From: Phytophthora sp. 'mugwort'
Taxonomy: Eukaryota > Oomycota > Peronosporomycetes > Peronosporales > Peronosporaceae
Length of the DNA stretch: 64,000 bases
Direction of reading: 5' to 3'
Assembly (NCBI GenBank): GCA_033558025.1
Contig: JAUCEF010000005.1
Location: forward strand, 930,001 to 994,000
Every line of letters begins with the position of its first letter. Positions within the stretch are counted from its first letter, which is position 1. Shown here piece after piece: positions 34,461-47,087 of this stretch. Both the position numbers and the translations under genes were made by a program. The notes below the pieces were generated by a model that saw nothing but the letters and a program-made list of their open reading frames with translations, was not told where the DNA came from and ran no database searches.

Positions 34461-35119
34461 CTTCTTTTGCGCCACGCACCATCAAATTACTGCCGTCGAC
34501 TTGTCCTGCTTGTCACGCCTCTCTCGCGCTCTAGCACACAGTGCGCCCCTGACCCACTGCTTTGCTGCTTTTACCAACCCACGTTGGTGTCAACGAGATC
34601 GTTCTTCTACTAGACATGCTCAATCGGCACCGGGATTTCTGCTGCCGTCATGCATTTTCCGGCTCGTTTACTGGCTTCGGTGGCTGGCCTCGATCCCGCT
34701 GATCGCTGCTGGTGTTAGCGCTGGAGTCGCCTTACATTTGACGCTCTCACGGGAGTTGGTCGGCTATCAAGTGTCCGTGCCAAATCGGCCGCAGTTAGGA
34801 TCGATGCAGTGGCGTGGGGGTCGCTATGTCGTGTCAAACTTTGTATGCTCTTGACCGCGAAAGGCGTTGTAAAGGTTGTGGTGGAGGCACGGTAACAGCA
34901 TGTTGTGGTGTGTTTGGCAGTCGGTAGATGTGGTTAGCGCGTTTGAAGGTCCGTTGGCCAGTACCTTGGACGAGTAGGTGGATATAGAAGCGGGTGTGTA
35001 GCGGTACGTGAGGCCGCAGTATGTGTGATGAGCGCGTGGTGGCTTCTTGCCGTGTGTCGTTGTATGTGTTGTGAGAAATGCATTTTTCGATGACGGTGTG
35101 GTGGGTAGCTTGTCGTGCT

Positions 35120-35192
35120 TCTCCTATAGCTCAGTTGGTAGAGCGTGCGGCTGTTAACCTCAAGGTCGCTGGTTCAAACCCAGCTGGGAGAG
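35120..35192 (+). tRNA. tRNA-Asn-GTT: tRNA-Asn(GTT), copy 48
   Basis: Step 732 bp: short spacer, five T, T at -29. Markers CGTTCAT. The pair 47-48 is a recent local duplication by this private marker. Confidence 0.97.
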
Positions 35193-35864
35193 CTTCTTTT
35201 GCGCCACGCACCATCAAATTACTGCCGTCGACTTGTCCTGCTTGTCACGCCTCTCTCGCGCTCTAGCACACAGTGCGCCCCTGACCCACTGCTTTGCTGC
35301 TTTTACCAACCCACGTTGGTGTCAACGAGATCGTTCTTCTACTAGACATGCTCAATCGGCACCGGGATTTCTGCTGCCGTCATGCATTTTCCGGCTCGTT
35401 TACTGGCTTCGGTGGCTGGCCTCGATCCCGCTGATCGCTGCTGGTGTTAGCGCTGGAGTCGCCTTACATTTGACGCTCTCACGGGAGTTGGTCGGCTATC
35501 AAGTGTCCGTGCCAAATCGGCCGCAGTTAGGATCGATGCAGTGGCGTGGGGGTCGCTATGTCGAGTCAAACTTTGTATGCTCTTGACCGCGAAAGGCGTT
35601 GTAAAGGTTGTGGTGGAGGCACGGTAACAGCATGTTGTGGTGTGTTTGGCAGTCGGTAGATGTGGTTAGCGCGTTTGAAGGTCCGTTGGCGTTTCGGGTC
35701 TACCAGTACCTTGGACGAGTAGGTGGATATAGAAGCGGGTGTGTAGCGGTACGTGAGGCCGCAGTATGTGTGATGAGCGCGTGGTGGCTTCTTGCCGTGT
35801 GTCGTTGTATGTGTTGTGAGAAATGCATTTTTCGACGACAGTGTGGTGGGTAGCTTGTCGTGCT

Positions 35865-35937
35865 TCTCCTATAGCTCAGTTGGTAGAGCGTGCGGCTGTT
35901 AACCTCAAGGTCGCTGGTTCAAACCCAGCTGGGAGAG
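35865..35937 (+). tRNA. tRNA-Asn-GTT: tRNA-Asn(GTT), copy 49
   Basis: Step 745 bp: long spacer, five T, A at -25. Markers CGTTTAT. Begins a run of nine long-spacer units. Confidence 0.97.
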
Positions 35938-36609
35938 CTTCTTTTGCGCCACGCACCATCAAATTACTGCCGTCGACTTGTCCTGCTTGTCACGCCTCTC
36001 TCGCGCTCTAGCACACAGTGCGCCCCTGACCCACTGCTTTGCTGCTTTTACCAACCCACGTTGGTGTCAACGAGATCGTTCTTCTACTAGACATGCTCAA
36101 TCGGCACCGGGATTTCTGCTGCCGTCATGCATTTTCCGGCTCGTTTACTGGCTTCGGTGGCTGGCCTCGATCCCGCTGATCGCTGCTGGTGTTAGCGCTG
36201 GAGTCGCCTTACATTTGACGCTCTCACGGGAGTTGGTCGGCTATCAAGTGTCCGTGCCAAATCGGCCGCAGTTAGGATCGATGCAGTGGCGTGGGGGTCG
36301 CTATGTTGAGTCAAACTTTGTATGCTCTTGACCGCGAAAGGCGTTGTAAAGGTTGTGGTGGAGGCACGGTAACAGCATGTTGTGGTGTGTTTGGCAGTCG
36401 GTAGATGTGGTTAGCGCGTTTGAAGGTCCGTTGGCGTTTCGGGTCTACCAGTACCTTGGACGAGTAGGTGGATATAGAAGCGGGTGTGTAGCGGTACGTG
36501 AGGCCGCAGTATGTGTGATGAGCGCGTGGTGGCTTCTTGCCGTGTGTCGTTGTATGTGTTGTGAGAAATGCATTTTTCGACGACGGTGTGGTGGGTAGCT
36601 TGTCGTGCT

Positions 36610-36682
36610 TCTCCTGTAGCTCAGTTGGTAGAGCGTGCGGCTGTTAACCTCAAGGTCGCTGGTTCAAACCCAGCTGGGAGAG
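36610..36682 (+). tRNA. tRNA-Asn-GTT: tRNA-Asn(GTT), copy 50, A7G variant
   Basis: Step 745 bp: long spacer, five T. Base 7 is G (36616), a G-T wobble at the base of the acceptor stem. Markers CGTTTAT. Confidence 0.96.
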
Positions 36683-37354
36683 CTTCTTTTGCGCCACGCA
36701 CCATCAAATTACTGCCGTCGACTTGTCCTGCTTGTCACGCCTCTCTCGCGCTCTAGCACACAGTGCGCCCCTGACCCACTGCTTTGCTGCTTTTACCAAC
36801 CCACGTTGGTGTCAACGAGATCGTTCTTCTACTAGACATGCTCAATCGGCACCGGGATTTCTGCTGCCGTCATGCATTTTCCGGCTCGTTTACTGGCTTC
36901 GGTGGCTGGCCTCGATCCCGCTGATCGCTGCTGGTGTTAGCGCTGGAGTCGCCTTACATTTGACGCTCTCACGGGAGTTGGTCGGCTATCAAGTGTCCGT
37001 GCCAAATCGGCCGCAGTTAGGATCGATGCAGTGGCGTGGGGGTCGCTATGTTGAGTCAAACTTTGTATGCTCTTGACCGCGAAAGGCGTTGTAAAGGTTG
37101 TGGTGGAGGCACGGTAACAGCATGTTGTGGTGTGTTTGGCAGTCGGTAGATGTGGTTAGCGCGTTTGAAGGTCCGTTGGCGTTTCGGGTCTACCAGTACC
37201 TTGGACGAGTAGGTGGATATAGAAGCGGGTGTGTAGCGGTACGTGAGGCCGCAGTATGTGTGATGAGCGCGTGGTGGCTTCTTGCCGTGTGTCGTTGTAT
37301 GTGTTGTGAGAAATGCATTTTTCGACGACAGTGTGGTGGGTAGCTTGTCGTGCT

Positions 37355-37427
37355 TCTCCTGTAGCTCAGTTGGTAGAGCGTGCGGCTGTTAACCTCAAGG
37401 TCGCTGGTTCAAACCCAGCTGGGAGAG
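37355..37427 (+). tRNA. tRNA-Asn-GTT: tRNA-Asn(GTT), copy 51, A7G variant
   Basis: Step 745 bp: long spacer, five T, A at -25. Base 7 is G (37361). Markers CGTTCAT. Confidence 0.96.
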
Positions 37428-38099
37428 CTTCTTTTGCGCCACGCACCATCAAATTACTGCCGTCGACTTGTCCTGCTTGTCACGCCTCTCTCGCGCTCTA
37501 GCACACAGTGCGCCCCTGACCCACTGCTTTGCTGCTTTTACCAACCCACGTTGGTGTCAACGAGATCGTTCTTCTACTAGACATGCTCAATCGGCACCGG
37601 GATTTCTGCTGCCGTCATGCATTTTCCGGCTCGTTTACTGGCTTCGGTGGCTGGCCTCGATCCCGCTGATCGCTGCTGGTGTTAGCGCTGGAGTCGCCTT
37701 ACATTTGACGCTCTCACGGGAGTTGGTCGGCTATCAAGTGTCCGTGCCAAATCGGCCGCAGTTAGGATCGATGCAGTGGCGTGGGGGTCGCTATGTCGAG
37801 TCAAACTTTGTATGCTCTTGACCGCGAAAGGCGTTGTAAAGGTTGTGGTGGAGGCACGGTAACAGCATGTTGTGGTGTGTTTGGCAGTCGGTAGATGTGG
37901 TTAGCGCGTTTGAAGGTCCGTTGGCGTTTCGGGTCTACCAGTACCTTGGACGAGTAGGTGGATATAGAAGCGGGTGTGTAGCGGTACGTGAGGCCGCAGT
38001 ATGTGTGATGAGCGCGTGGTGGCTTCTTGCCGTGTGTCGTTGTATGTGTTGTGAGAAATGCATTTTTCGACGACGGTGTGGTGGGTAGCTTGTCGTGCT

Positions 38100-38172
38100 T
38101 CTCCTATAGCTCAGTTGGTAGAGCGTGCGGCTGTTAACCTCAAGGTCGCTGGTTCAAACCCAGCTGGGAGAG
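38100..38172 (+). tRNA. tRNA-Asn-GTT: tRNA-Asn(GTT), copy 52
   Basis: Step 745 bp: long spacer, five T. Markers CGTTTAT. Confidence 0.97.
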
Positions 38173-38844
38173 CTTCTTTTGCGCCACGCACCATCAAATT
38201 ACTGCCGTCGACTTGTCCTGCTTGTCACGCCTCTCTCGCGCTCTAGCACACAGTGCGCCCCTGACCCACTGCTTTGCTGCTTTTACCAACCCACGTTGGT
38301 GTCAACGAGATCGTTCTTCTACTAGACATGCTCAATCGGCACCGGGATTTCTGCTGCCGTCATGCATTTTCCGGCTCGTTTACTGGCTTCGGTGGCTGGC
38401 CTCGATCCCGCTGATCGCTGCTGGTGTTAGCGCTGGAGTCGCCTTACATTTGACGCTCTCACGGGAGTTGGTCGGCTATCAAGTGTCCGTGCCAAATCGG
38501 CCGCAGTTAGGATCGATGCAGTGGCGTGGGGGTCGCTATGTTGAGTCAAACTTTGTATGCTCTTGACCGCGAAAGGCGTTGTAAAGGTTGTGGTGGAGGC
38601 ACGGTAACAGCATGTTGTGGTGTGTTTGGCAGTCGGTAGATGTGGTTAGCGCGTTTGAAGGTCCGTTGGCGTTTCGGGTCTACCAGTACCTTGGACGAGT
38701 AGGTGGATATAGAAGCGGGTGTGTAGCGGTACGTGAGGCCGCAGTATGTGTGATGAGCGCGTGGTGGCTTCTTGCCGTGTGTCGTTGTATGTGTTGTGAG
38801 AAATGCATTTTTCGACGACAGTGTGGTGGGTAGCTTGTCGTGCT

Positions 38845-38917
38845 TCTCCTATAGCTCAGTTGGTAGAGCGTGCGGCTGTTAACCTCAAGGTCGCTGGTTC
38901 AAACCCAGCTGGGAGAG
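38845..38917 (+). tRNA. tRNA-Asn-GTT: tRNA-Asn(GTT), copy 53
   Basis: Step 745 bp: long spacer, five T, A at -25. Markers CGTTTAT, matching copy 49. Confidence 0.97.
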
Positions 38918-39589
38918 CTTCTTTTGCGCCACGCACCATCAAATTACTGCCGTCGACTTGTCCTGCTTGTCACGCCTCTCTCGCGCTCTAGCACACAGTG
39001 CGCCCCTGACCCACTGCTTTGCTGCTTTTACCAACCCACGTTGGTGTCAACGAGATCGTTCTTCTACTAGACATGCTCAATCGGCACCGGGATTTCTGCT
39101 GCCGTCATGCATTTTCCGGCTCGTTTACTGGCTTCGGTGGCTGGCCTCGATCCCGCTGATCGCTGCTGGTGTTAGCGCTGGAGTCGCCTTACATTTGACG
39201 CTCTCACGGGAGTTGGTCGGCTATCAAGTGTCCGTGCCAAATCGGCCGCAGTTAGGATCGATGCAGTGGCGTGGGGGTCGCTATGTTGAGTCAAACTTTG
39301 TATGCTCTTGACCGCGAAAGGCGTTGTAAAGGTTGTGGTGGAGGCACGGTAACAGCATGTTGTGGTGTGTTTGGCAGTCGGTAGATGTGGTTAGCGCGTT
39401 TGAAGGTCCGTTGGCGTTTCGGGTCTACCAGTACCTTGGACGAGTAGGTGGATATAGAAGCGGGTGTGTAGCGGTACGTGAGGCCGCAGTATGTGTGATG
39501 AGCGCGTGGTGGCTTCTTGCCGTGTGTCGTTGTATGTGTTGTGAGAAATGCATTTTTCGACGACGGTGTGGTGGGTAGCTTGTCGTGCT

Positions 39590-39662
39590 TCTCCTGTAGC
39601 TCAGTTGGTAGAGCGTGCGGCTGTTAACCTCAAGGTCGCTGGTTCAAACCCAGCTGGGAGAG
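39590..39662 (+). tRNA. tRNA-Asn-GTT: tRNA-Asn(GTT), copy 54, A7G variant
   Basis: Step 745 bp: long spacer, five T. Base 7 is G (39596). Markers CGTTTAT, matching copy 50, so 49-50 and 53-54 look like one duplicated pair. Confidence 0.96.
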
Positions 39663-40334
39663 CTTCTTTTGCGCCACGCACCATCAAATTACTGCCGTCG
39701 ACTTGTCCTGCTTGTCACGCCTCTCTCGCGCTCTAGCACACAGTGCGCCCCTGACCCACTGCTTTGCTGCTTTTACCAACCCACGTTGGTGTCAACGAGA
39801 TCGTTCTTCTACTAGACATGCTCAATCGGCACCGGGATTTCTGCTGCCGTCATGCATTTTCCGGCTCGTTTACTGGCTTCGGTGGCTGGCCTCGATCCCG
39901 CTGATCGCTGCTGGTGTTAGCGCTGGAGTCGCCTTACATTTGACGCTCTCACGGGAGTTGGTCGGCTATCAAGTGTCCGTGCCAAATCGGCCGCAGTTAG
40001 GATCGATGCAGTGGCGTGGGGGTCGCTATGTTGAGTCAAACTTTGTATGCTCTTGACCGCGAAAGGCGTTGTAAAGGTTGTGGTGGAGGCACGGTAACAG
40101 CATGTTGTGGTGTGTTTGGCAGTCGGTAGATGTGGTTAGCGCGTTTGAAGGTCCGTTGGCGTTTCGGGTCTACCAGTACCTTGGACGAGTAGGTGGATAT
40201 AGAAGCGGGTGTGTAGCGGTACGTGAGGCCGCAGTATGTGTGATGAGCGCGTGGTGGCTTCTTGCCGTGTGTCGTTGTATGTGTTGTGAGAAATGCATTT
40301 TTCGACGACGGTGTGGTGGGTAGCTTGTCGTGCT

Positions 40335-40407
40335 TCTCCTGTAGCTCAGTTGGTAGAGCGTGCGGCTGTTAACCTCAAGGTCGCTGGTTCAAACCCAGCT
40401 GGGAGAG
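40335..40407 (+). tRNA. tRNA-Asn-GTT: tRNA-Asn(GTT), copy 55, A7G variant
   Basis: Step 745 bp: long spacer, five T. Base 7 is G (40341). Markers CGTTCAT; like copy 51 except for G at -25. Confidence 0.96.
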
Positions 40408-41080
40408 CTTCTTTTGCGCCACGCACCATCAAATTACTGCCGTCGACTTGTCCTGCTTGTCACGCCTCTCTCGCGCTCTAGCACACAGTGCGCCCCTGAC
40501 CCACTGCTTTGCTGCTTTTACCAACCCACGTTGGTGTCAACGAGATCGTTCTTCTACTAGACATGCTCAATCGGCACCGGGATTTCTGCTGCCGTCATGC
40601 ATTTTCCGGCTCGTTTACTGGCTTCGGTGGCTGGCCTCGATCCCGCTGATCGCTGCTGGTGTTAGCGCTGGAGTCGCCTTACATTTGACGCTCTCACGGG
40701 AGTTGGTCGGCTATCAAGTGTCCGTGCCAAATCGGCCGCAGTTAGGATCGATGCAGTGGCGTGGGGGTCGCTATGTCGAGTCAAACTTTGTATGCTCTTG
40801 ACCGCGAAAGGCGTTGTAAAGGTTGTGGTGGAGGCACGGTAACAGCATGTTGTGGTGTGTTTGGCAGTCGGTAGATGTGGTTAGCGCGTTTGAAGGTCCG
40901 TTGGCGTTTCGGGTCTACCAGTACCTTGGACGAGTAGGTGGATATAGAAGCGGGTGTGTAGCGGTACGTGAGGCCGCAGTATGTGTGATGAGCGCGTGGT
41001 GGCTTCTTGCCGTGTGTCGTTGTATGTGTTGTGAGAAATGCATTTTTTCGACGACGGTGTGGTGGGTAGCTTGTCGTGCT

Positions 41081-41153
41081 TCTCCTATAGCTCAGTTGGT
41101 AGAGCGTGCGGCTGTTAACCTCAAGGTCGCTGGTTCAAACCCAGCTGGGAGAG
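41081..41153 (+). tRNA. tRNA-Asn-GTT: tRNA-Asn(GTT), copy 56
   Basis: Step 746 bp: long spacer, six T. Markers CGTTTAT. Confidence 0.97.
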
Positions 41154-41825
41154 CTTCTTTTGCGCCACGCACCATCAAATTACTGCCGTCGACTTGTCCT
41201 GCTTGTCACGCCTCTCTCGCGCTCTAGCACACAGTGCGCCCCTGACCCACTGCTTTGCTGCTTTTACCAACCCACGTTGGTGTCAACGAGATCGTTCTTC
41301 TACTAGACATGCTCAATCGGCACCGGGATTTCTGCTGCCGTCATGCATTTTCCGGCTCGTTTACTGGCTTCGGTGGCTGGCCTCGATCCCGCTGATCGCT
41401 GCTGGTGTTAGCGCTGGAGTCGCCTTACATTTGACGCTCTCACGGGAGTTGGTCGGCTATCAAGTGTCCGTGCCAAATCGGCCGCAGTTAGGATCGATGC
41501 AGTGGCGTGGGGGTCGCTATGTTGAGTCAAACTTTGTATGCTCTTGACCGCGAAAGGCGTTGTAAAGGTTGTGGTGGAGGCACGGTAACAGCATGTTGTG
41601 GTGTGTTTGGCAGTCGGTAGATGTGGTTAGCGCGTTTGAAGGTCCGTTGGCGTTTCGGGTCTACCAGTACCTTGGACGAGTAGGTGGATATAGAAGCGGG
41701 TGTGTAGCGGTACGTGAGGCCGCAGTATGTGTGATGAGCGCGTGGTGGCTTCTTGCCGTGTGTCGTTGTATGTGTTGTGAGAAATGCATTTTTCGACGAC
41801 AGTGTGGTGGGTAGCTTGTCGTGCT

Positions 41826-41898
41826 TCTCCTATAGCTCAGTTGGTAGAGCGTGCGGCTGTTAACCTCAAGGTCGCTGGTTCAAACCCAGCTGGGAGAG
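41826..41898 (+). tRNA. tRNA-Asn-GTT: tRNA-Asn(GTT), copy 57
   Basis: Step 745 bp: long spacer, five T, A at -25. Markers CGTTCAT. Confidence 0.97.
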
Positions 41899-42557
41899 CT
41901 TCTTTTGCGCCACGCACCATCAAATTACTGCCGTCGACTTGTCCTGCTTGTCACGCCTCTCTCGCGCTCTAGCACACAGTGCGCCCCTGACCCACTGCTT
42001 TGCTGCTTTTACCAACCCACGTTGGTGTCAACGAGATCGTTCTTCTACTAGACATGCTCAATCGGCACCGGGATTTCTGCTGCCGTCATGCATTTTCCGG
42101 CTCGTTTACTGGCTTCGGTGGCTGGCCTCGATCCCGCTGATCGCTGCTGGTGTTAGCGCTGGAGTCGCCTTACATTTGACGCTCTCACGGGAGTTGGTCG
42201 GCTATCAAGTGTCCGTGCCAAATCGGCCGCAGTTAGGATCGATGCAGTGGCGTGGGGGTCGCTATGTCGAGTCAAACTTTGTATGCTCTTGACCGCGAAA
42301 GGCGTTGTAAAGGTTGTGGTGGAGGCACGGTAACAGCATGTTGTGGTGTGTTTGGCAGTCGGTAGATGTGGTTAGCGCGTTTGAAGGTCCGTTGGCCAGT
42401 ACCTTGGACGAGTAGGTGGATATAGAAGCGGGTGTGTAGCGGTACGTGAGGCCGCAGTATGTGTGATGAGCGCGTGGTGGCTTCTTGCCGTGTGTCGTTG
42501 TATGTGTTGTGAGAAATGCATTTTTCGGCGACGGTGTGGTGGGTAGCTTGTCGTGCT

Positions 42558-42630
42558 TCTCCTATAGCTCAGTTGGTAGAGCGTGCGGCTGTTAACCTCA
42601 AGGTCGCTGGTTCAAACCCAGCTGGGAGAG
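42558..42630 (+). tRNA. tRNA-Asn-GTT: tRNA-Asn(GTT), copy 58
   Basis: Step 732 bp: short spacer, five T, G at -30. Markers CGTTCTC; first appearance of C at +380, which is confined to copies 58-69. Confidence 0.97.
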
Positions 42631-43289
42631 CTTCTTTTGCGCCACGCACCATCAAATTACTGCCGTCGACTTGTCCTGCTTGTCACGCCTCTCTCGCGCT
42701 CTAGCACACAGTGCGCCCCTGACCCACTGCTTTGCTGCTTTTACCAACCCACGTTGGTGTCAACGAGATCGTTCTTCTACTAGACATGCTCAATCGGCAC
42801 CGGGATTTCTGCTGCCGTCATGCATTTTCCGGCTCGTTTACTGGCTTCGGTGGCTGGCCTCGATCCCGCTGATCGCTGCTGGTGTTAGCGCTGGAGTCGC
42901 CTTACATTTGACGCTCTCACGGGAGTTGGTCGGCTATCAAGTGTCCGTGCCAAATCGGCCGCAGTTAGGATCGATGCAGTGGCGTGGGGGTCGCTATGTC
43001 GTGTCAAACCTTGTATGCTCTTGACCGCGAAAGGCGTTGTAAAGGTTGTGGTGGAGGCACGGTAACAGCATGTTGTGGTGTGTTTGGCAGTCGGTAGATG
43101 TGGTTAGCGCGTTTGAAGGTCCGTTGGCCAGTACCTTGGACGAGTAGGTGGATATAGAAGCGGGTGTGTAGCGGTACGTGAGGCCGCAGTATGTGTGATG
43201 AGCGCGTGGTGGCTTCTTGCCGTGTGTCGTTGTATGTGTTGTGAGAAATGCATTTTTCGGCGACAGTGTGGTGGGTAGCTTGTCGTGCT

Positions 43290-43362
43290 TCTCCTATAGC
43301 TCAGTTGGTAGAGCGTGCGGCTGTTAACCTCAAGGTCGCTGGTTCAAACCCAGCTGGGAGAG
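43290..43362 (+). tRNA. tRNA-Asn-GTT: tRNA-Asn(GTT), copy 59
   Basis: Step 732 bp: short spacer, five T, G at -30, A at -25. Markers CGTTCAT. Confidence 0.97.
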
Positions 43363-44034
43363 CTTCTTTTGCGCCACGCACCATCAAATTACTGCCGTCG
43401 ACTTGTCCTGCTTGTCACGCCTCTCTCGCGCTCTAGCACACAGTGCGCCCCTGACCCACTGCTTTGCTGCTTTTACCAACCCACGTTGGTGTCAACGAGA
43501 TCGTTCTTCTACTAGACATGCTCAATCGGCACCGGGATTTCTGCTGCCGTCATGCATTTTCCGGCTCGTTTACTGGCTTCGGTGGCTGGCCTCGATCCCG
43601 CTGATCGCTGCTGGTGTTAGCGCTGGAGTCGCCTTACATTTGACGCTCTCACGGGAGTTGGTCGGCTATCAAGTGTCCGTGCCAAATCGGCCGCAGTTAG
43701 GATCGATGCAGTGGCGTGGGGGTCGCTATGTCGAGTCAAACTTTGTATGCTCTTGACCGCGAAAGGCGTTGTAAAGGTTGTGGTGGAGGCACGGTAACAG
43801 CATGTTGTGGTGTGTTTGGCAGTCGGTAGATGTGGTTAGCGCGTTTGAAGGTCCGTTGGCGTTTCGGGTCTACCAGTACCTTGGACGAGTAGGTGGATAT
43901 AGAAGCGGGTGTGTAGCGGTACGTGAGGCCGCAGTATGTGTGATGAGCGCGTGGTGGCTTCTTGCCGTGTGTCGTTGTATGTGTTGTGAGAAATGCATTT
44001 TTCGACGACAGTGTGGTGGGTAGCTTGTCGTGCT

Positions 44035-44107
44035 TCTCCTATAGCTCAGTTGGTAGAGCGTGCGGCTGTTAACCTCAAGGTCGCTGGTTCAAACCCAGCT
44101 GGGAGAG
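44035..44107 (+). tRNA. tRNA-Asn-GTT: tRNA-Asn(GTT), copy 60
   Basis: Step 745 bp: long spacer, five T, A at -25. Markers CGTTCTT. Confidence 0.97.
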
Positions 44108-44779
44108 CTTCTTTTGCGCCACGCACCATCAAATTACTGCCGTCGACTTGTCCTGCTTGTCACGCCTCTCTCGCGCTCTAGCACACAGTGCGCCCCTGAC
44201 CCACTGCTTTGCTGCTTTTACCAACCCACGTTGGTGTCAACGAGATCGTTCTTCTACTAGACATGCTCAATCGGCACCGGGATTTCTGCTGCCGTCATGC
44301 ATTTTCCGGCTCGTTTACTGGCTTCGGTGGCTGGCCTCGATCCCGCTGATCGCTGCTGGTGTTAGCGCTGGAGTCGCCTTACATTTGACGCTCTCACGGG
44401 AGTTGGTCGGCTATCAAGTGTCCGTGCCAAATCGGCCGCAGTTAGGATCGATGCAGTGGCGTGGGGGTCGCTATGTCGTGTCAAACTTTGTATGCTCTTG
44501 ACCGCGAAAGGCGTTGTAAAGGTTGTGGTGGAGGCACGGTAACAGCATGTTGTGGTGTGTTTGGCAGTCGGTAGATGTGGTTAGCGCGTTTGAAGGTCCG
44601 TTGGCGTTTCGGGTCTACCAGTACCTTGGACGAGTAGGTGGATATAGAAGCGGGTGTGTAGCGGTACGTGAGGCCGCAGTATGTGTGATGAGCGCGTGGT
44701 GGCTTCTTGCCGTGTGTCGTTGTATGTGTTGTGAGAAATGCATTTTTCGGCGACGGTGTGGTGGGTAGCTTGTCGTGCT

Positions 44780-44852
44780 TCTCCTATAGCTCAGTTGGTA
44801 GAGCGTGCGGCTGTTAACCTCAAGGTCGCTGGTTCAAACCCAGCTGGGAGAG
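44780..44852 (+). tRNA. tRNA-Asn-GTT: tRNA-Asn(GTT), copy 61
   Basis: Step 745 bp: long spacer, five T, G at -30. Markers CGTTCTC. Confidence 0.97.
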
Positions 44853-45524
44853 CTTCTTTTGCGCCACGCACCATCAAATTACTGCCGTCGACTTGTCCTG
44901 CTTGTCACGCCTCTCTCGCGCTCTAGCACACAGTGCGCCCCTGACCCACTGCTTTGCTGCTTTTACCAACCCACGTTGGTGTCAACGAGATCGTTCTTCT
45001 ACTAGACATGCTCAATCGGCACCGGGATTTCTGCTGCCGTCATGCATTTTCCGGCTCGTTTACTGGCTTCGGTGGCTGGCCTCGATCCCGCTGATCGCTG
45101 CTGGTGTTAGCGCTGGAGTCGCCTTACATTTGACGCTCTCACGGGAGTTGGTCGGCTATCAAGTGTCCGTGCCAAATCGGCCGCAGTTAGGATCGATGCA
45201 GTGGCGTGGGGGTCGCTATGTCGTGTCAAACCTTGTATGCTCTTGACCGCGAAAGGCGTTGTAAAGGTTGTGGTGGAGGCACGGTAACAGCATGTTGTGG
45301 TGTGTTTGGCAGTCGGTAGATGTGGTTAGCGCGTTTGAAGGTCCGTTGGCGTTTCGGGTCTACCAGTACCTTGGACGAGTAGGTGGATATAGAAGCGGGT
45401 GTGTAGCGGTACGTGAGGCCGCAGTATGTGTGATGAGCGCGTGGTGGCTTCTTGCCGTGTGTCGTTGTATGTGTTGTGAGAAATGCATTTTTCGGCGACG
45501 GTGTGGTGGGTAGCTTGTCGTGCT

Positions 45525-45597
45525 TCTCCTATAGCTCAGTTGGTAGAGCGTGCGGCTGTTAACCTCAAGGTCGCTGGTTCAAACCCAGCTGGGAGAG
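45525..45597 (+). tRNA. tRNA-Asn-GTT: tRNA-Asn(GTT), copy 62
   Basis: Step 745 bp: long spacer, five T, G at -30. Markers CGTTCTC, same type as copies 61, 64 and 65. Confidence 0.97.
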
Positions 45598-46269
45598 CTT
45601 CTTTTGCGCCACGCACCATCAAATTACTGCCGTCGACTTGTCCTGCTTGTCACGCCTCTCTCGCGCTCTAGCACACAGTGCGCCCCTGACCCACTGCTTT
45701 GCTGCTTTTACCAACCCACGTTGGTGTCAACGAGATCGTTCTTCTACTAGACATGCTCAATCGGCACCGGGATTTCTGCTGCCGTCATGCATTTTCCGGC
45801 TCGTTTACTGGCTTCGGTGGCTGGCCTCGATCCCGCTGATCGCTGCTGGTGTTAGCGCTGGAGTCGCCTTACATTTGACGCTCTCACGGGAGTTGGTCGG
45901 CTATCAAGTGTCCGTGCCAAATCGGCCGCAGTTAGGATCGATGCAGTGGCGTGGGGGTCGCTATGTCGTGTCAAACCTTGTATGCTCTTGACCGCGAAAG
46001 GCGTTGTAAAGGTTGTGGTGGAGGCACGGTAACAGCATGTTGTGGTGTGTTTGGCAGTCGGTAGATGTGGTTAGCGCGTTTGAAGGTCCGTTGGCGTTTC
46101 GGGTCTACCAGTACCTTGGACGAGTAGGTGGATATAGAAGCGGGTGTGTAGCGGTACGTGAGGCCGCAGTATGTGTGATGAGCGCGTGGTGGCTTCTTGC
46201 CGTGTGTCGTTGTATGTGTTGTGAGAAATGCATTTTTCGACGACGGTGTGGTGGGTAGCTTGTCGTGCT

Positions 46270-46342
46270 TCTCCTGTAGCTCAGTTGGTAGAGCGTGCGG
46301 CTGTTAACCTCAAGGTCGCTGGTTCAAACCCAGCTGGGAGAG
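46270..46342 (+). tRNA. tRNA-Asn-GTT: tRNA-Asn(GTT), copy 63, A7G variant
   Basis: Step 745 bp: long spacer, five T. Base 7 is G (46276). Markers CGTTCTT. It interrupts two identical pairs, 61-62 and 64-65. Confidence 0.96.
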
Positions 46343-47014
46343 CTTCTTTTGCGCCACGCACCATCAAATTACTGCCGTCGACTTGTCCTGCTTGTCACGC
46401 CTCTCTCGCGCTCTAGCACACAGTGCGCCCCTGACCCACTGCTTTGCTGCTTTTACCAACCCACGTTGGTGTCAACGAGATCGTTCTTCTACTAGACATG
46501 CTCAATCGGCACCGGGATTTCTGCTGCCGTCATGCATTTTCCGGCTCGTTTACTGGCTTCGGTGGCTGGCCTCGATCCCGCTGATCGCTGCTGGTGTTAG
46601 CGCTGGAGTCGCCTTACATTTGACGCTCTCACGGGAGTTGGTCGGCTATCAAGTGTCCGTGCCAAATCGGCCGCAGTTAGGATCGATGCAGTGGCGTGGG
46701 GGTCGCTATGTCGTGTCAAACTTTGTATGCTCTTGACCGCGAAAGGCGTTGTAAAGGTTGTGGTGGAGGCACGGTAACAGCATGTTGTGGTGTGTTTGGC
46801 AGTCGGTAGATGTGGTTAGCGCGTTTGAAGGTCCGTTGGCGTTTCGGGTCTACCAGTACCTTGGACGAGTAGGTGGATATAGAAGCGGGTGTGTAGCGGT
46901 ACGTGAGGCCGCAGTATGTGTGATGAGCGCGTGGTGGCTTCTTGCCGTGTGTCGTTGTATGTGTTGTGAGAAATGCATTTTTCGGCGACGGTGTGGTGGG
47001 TAGCTTGTCGTGCT

Positions 47015-47087
47015 TCTCCTATAGCTCAGTTGGTAGAGCGTGCGGCTGTTAACCTCAAGGTCGCTGGTTCAAACCCAGCTGGGAGAG
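47015..47087 (+). tRNA. tRNA-Asn-GTT: tRNA-Asn(GTT), copy 64
   Basis: Step 745 bp: long spacer, five T, G at -30. Markers CGTTCTC. Confidence 0.97.
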
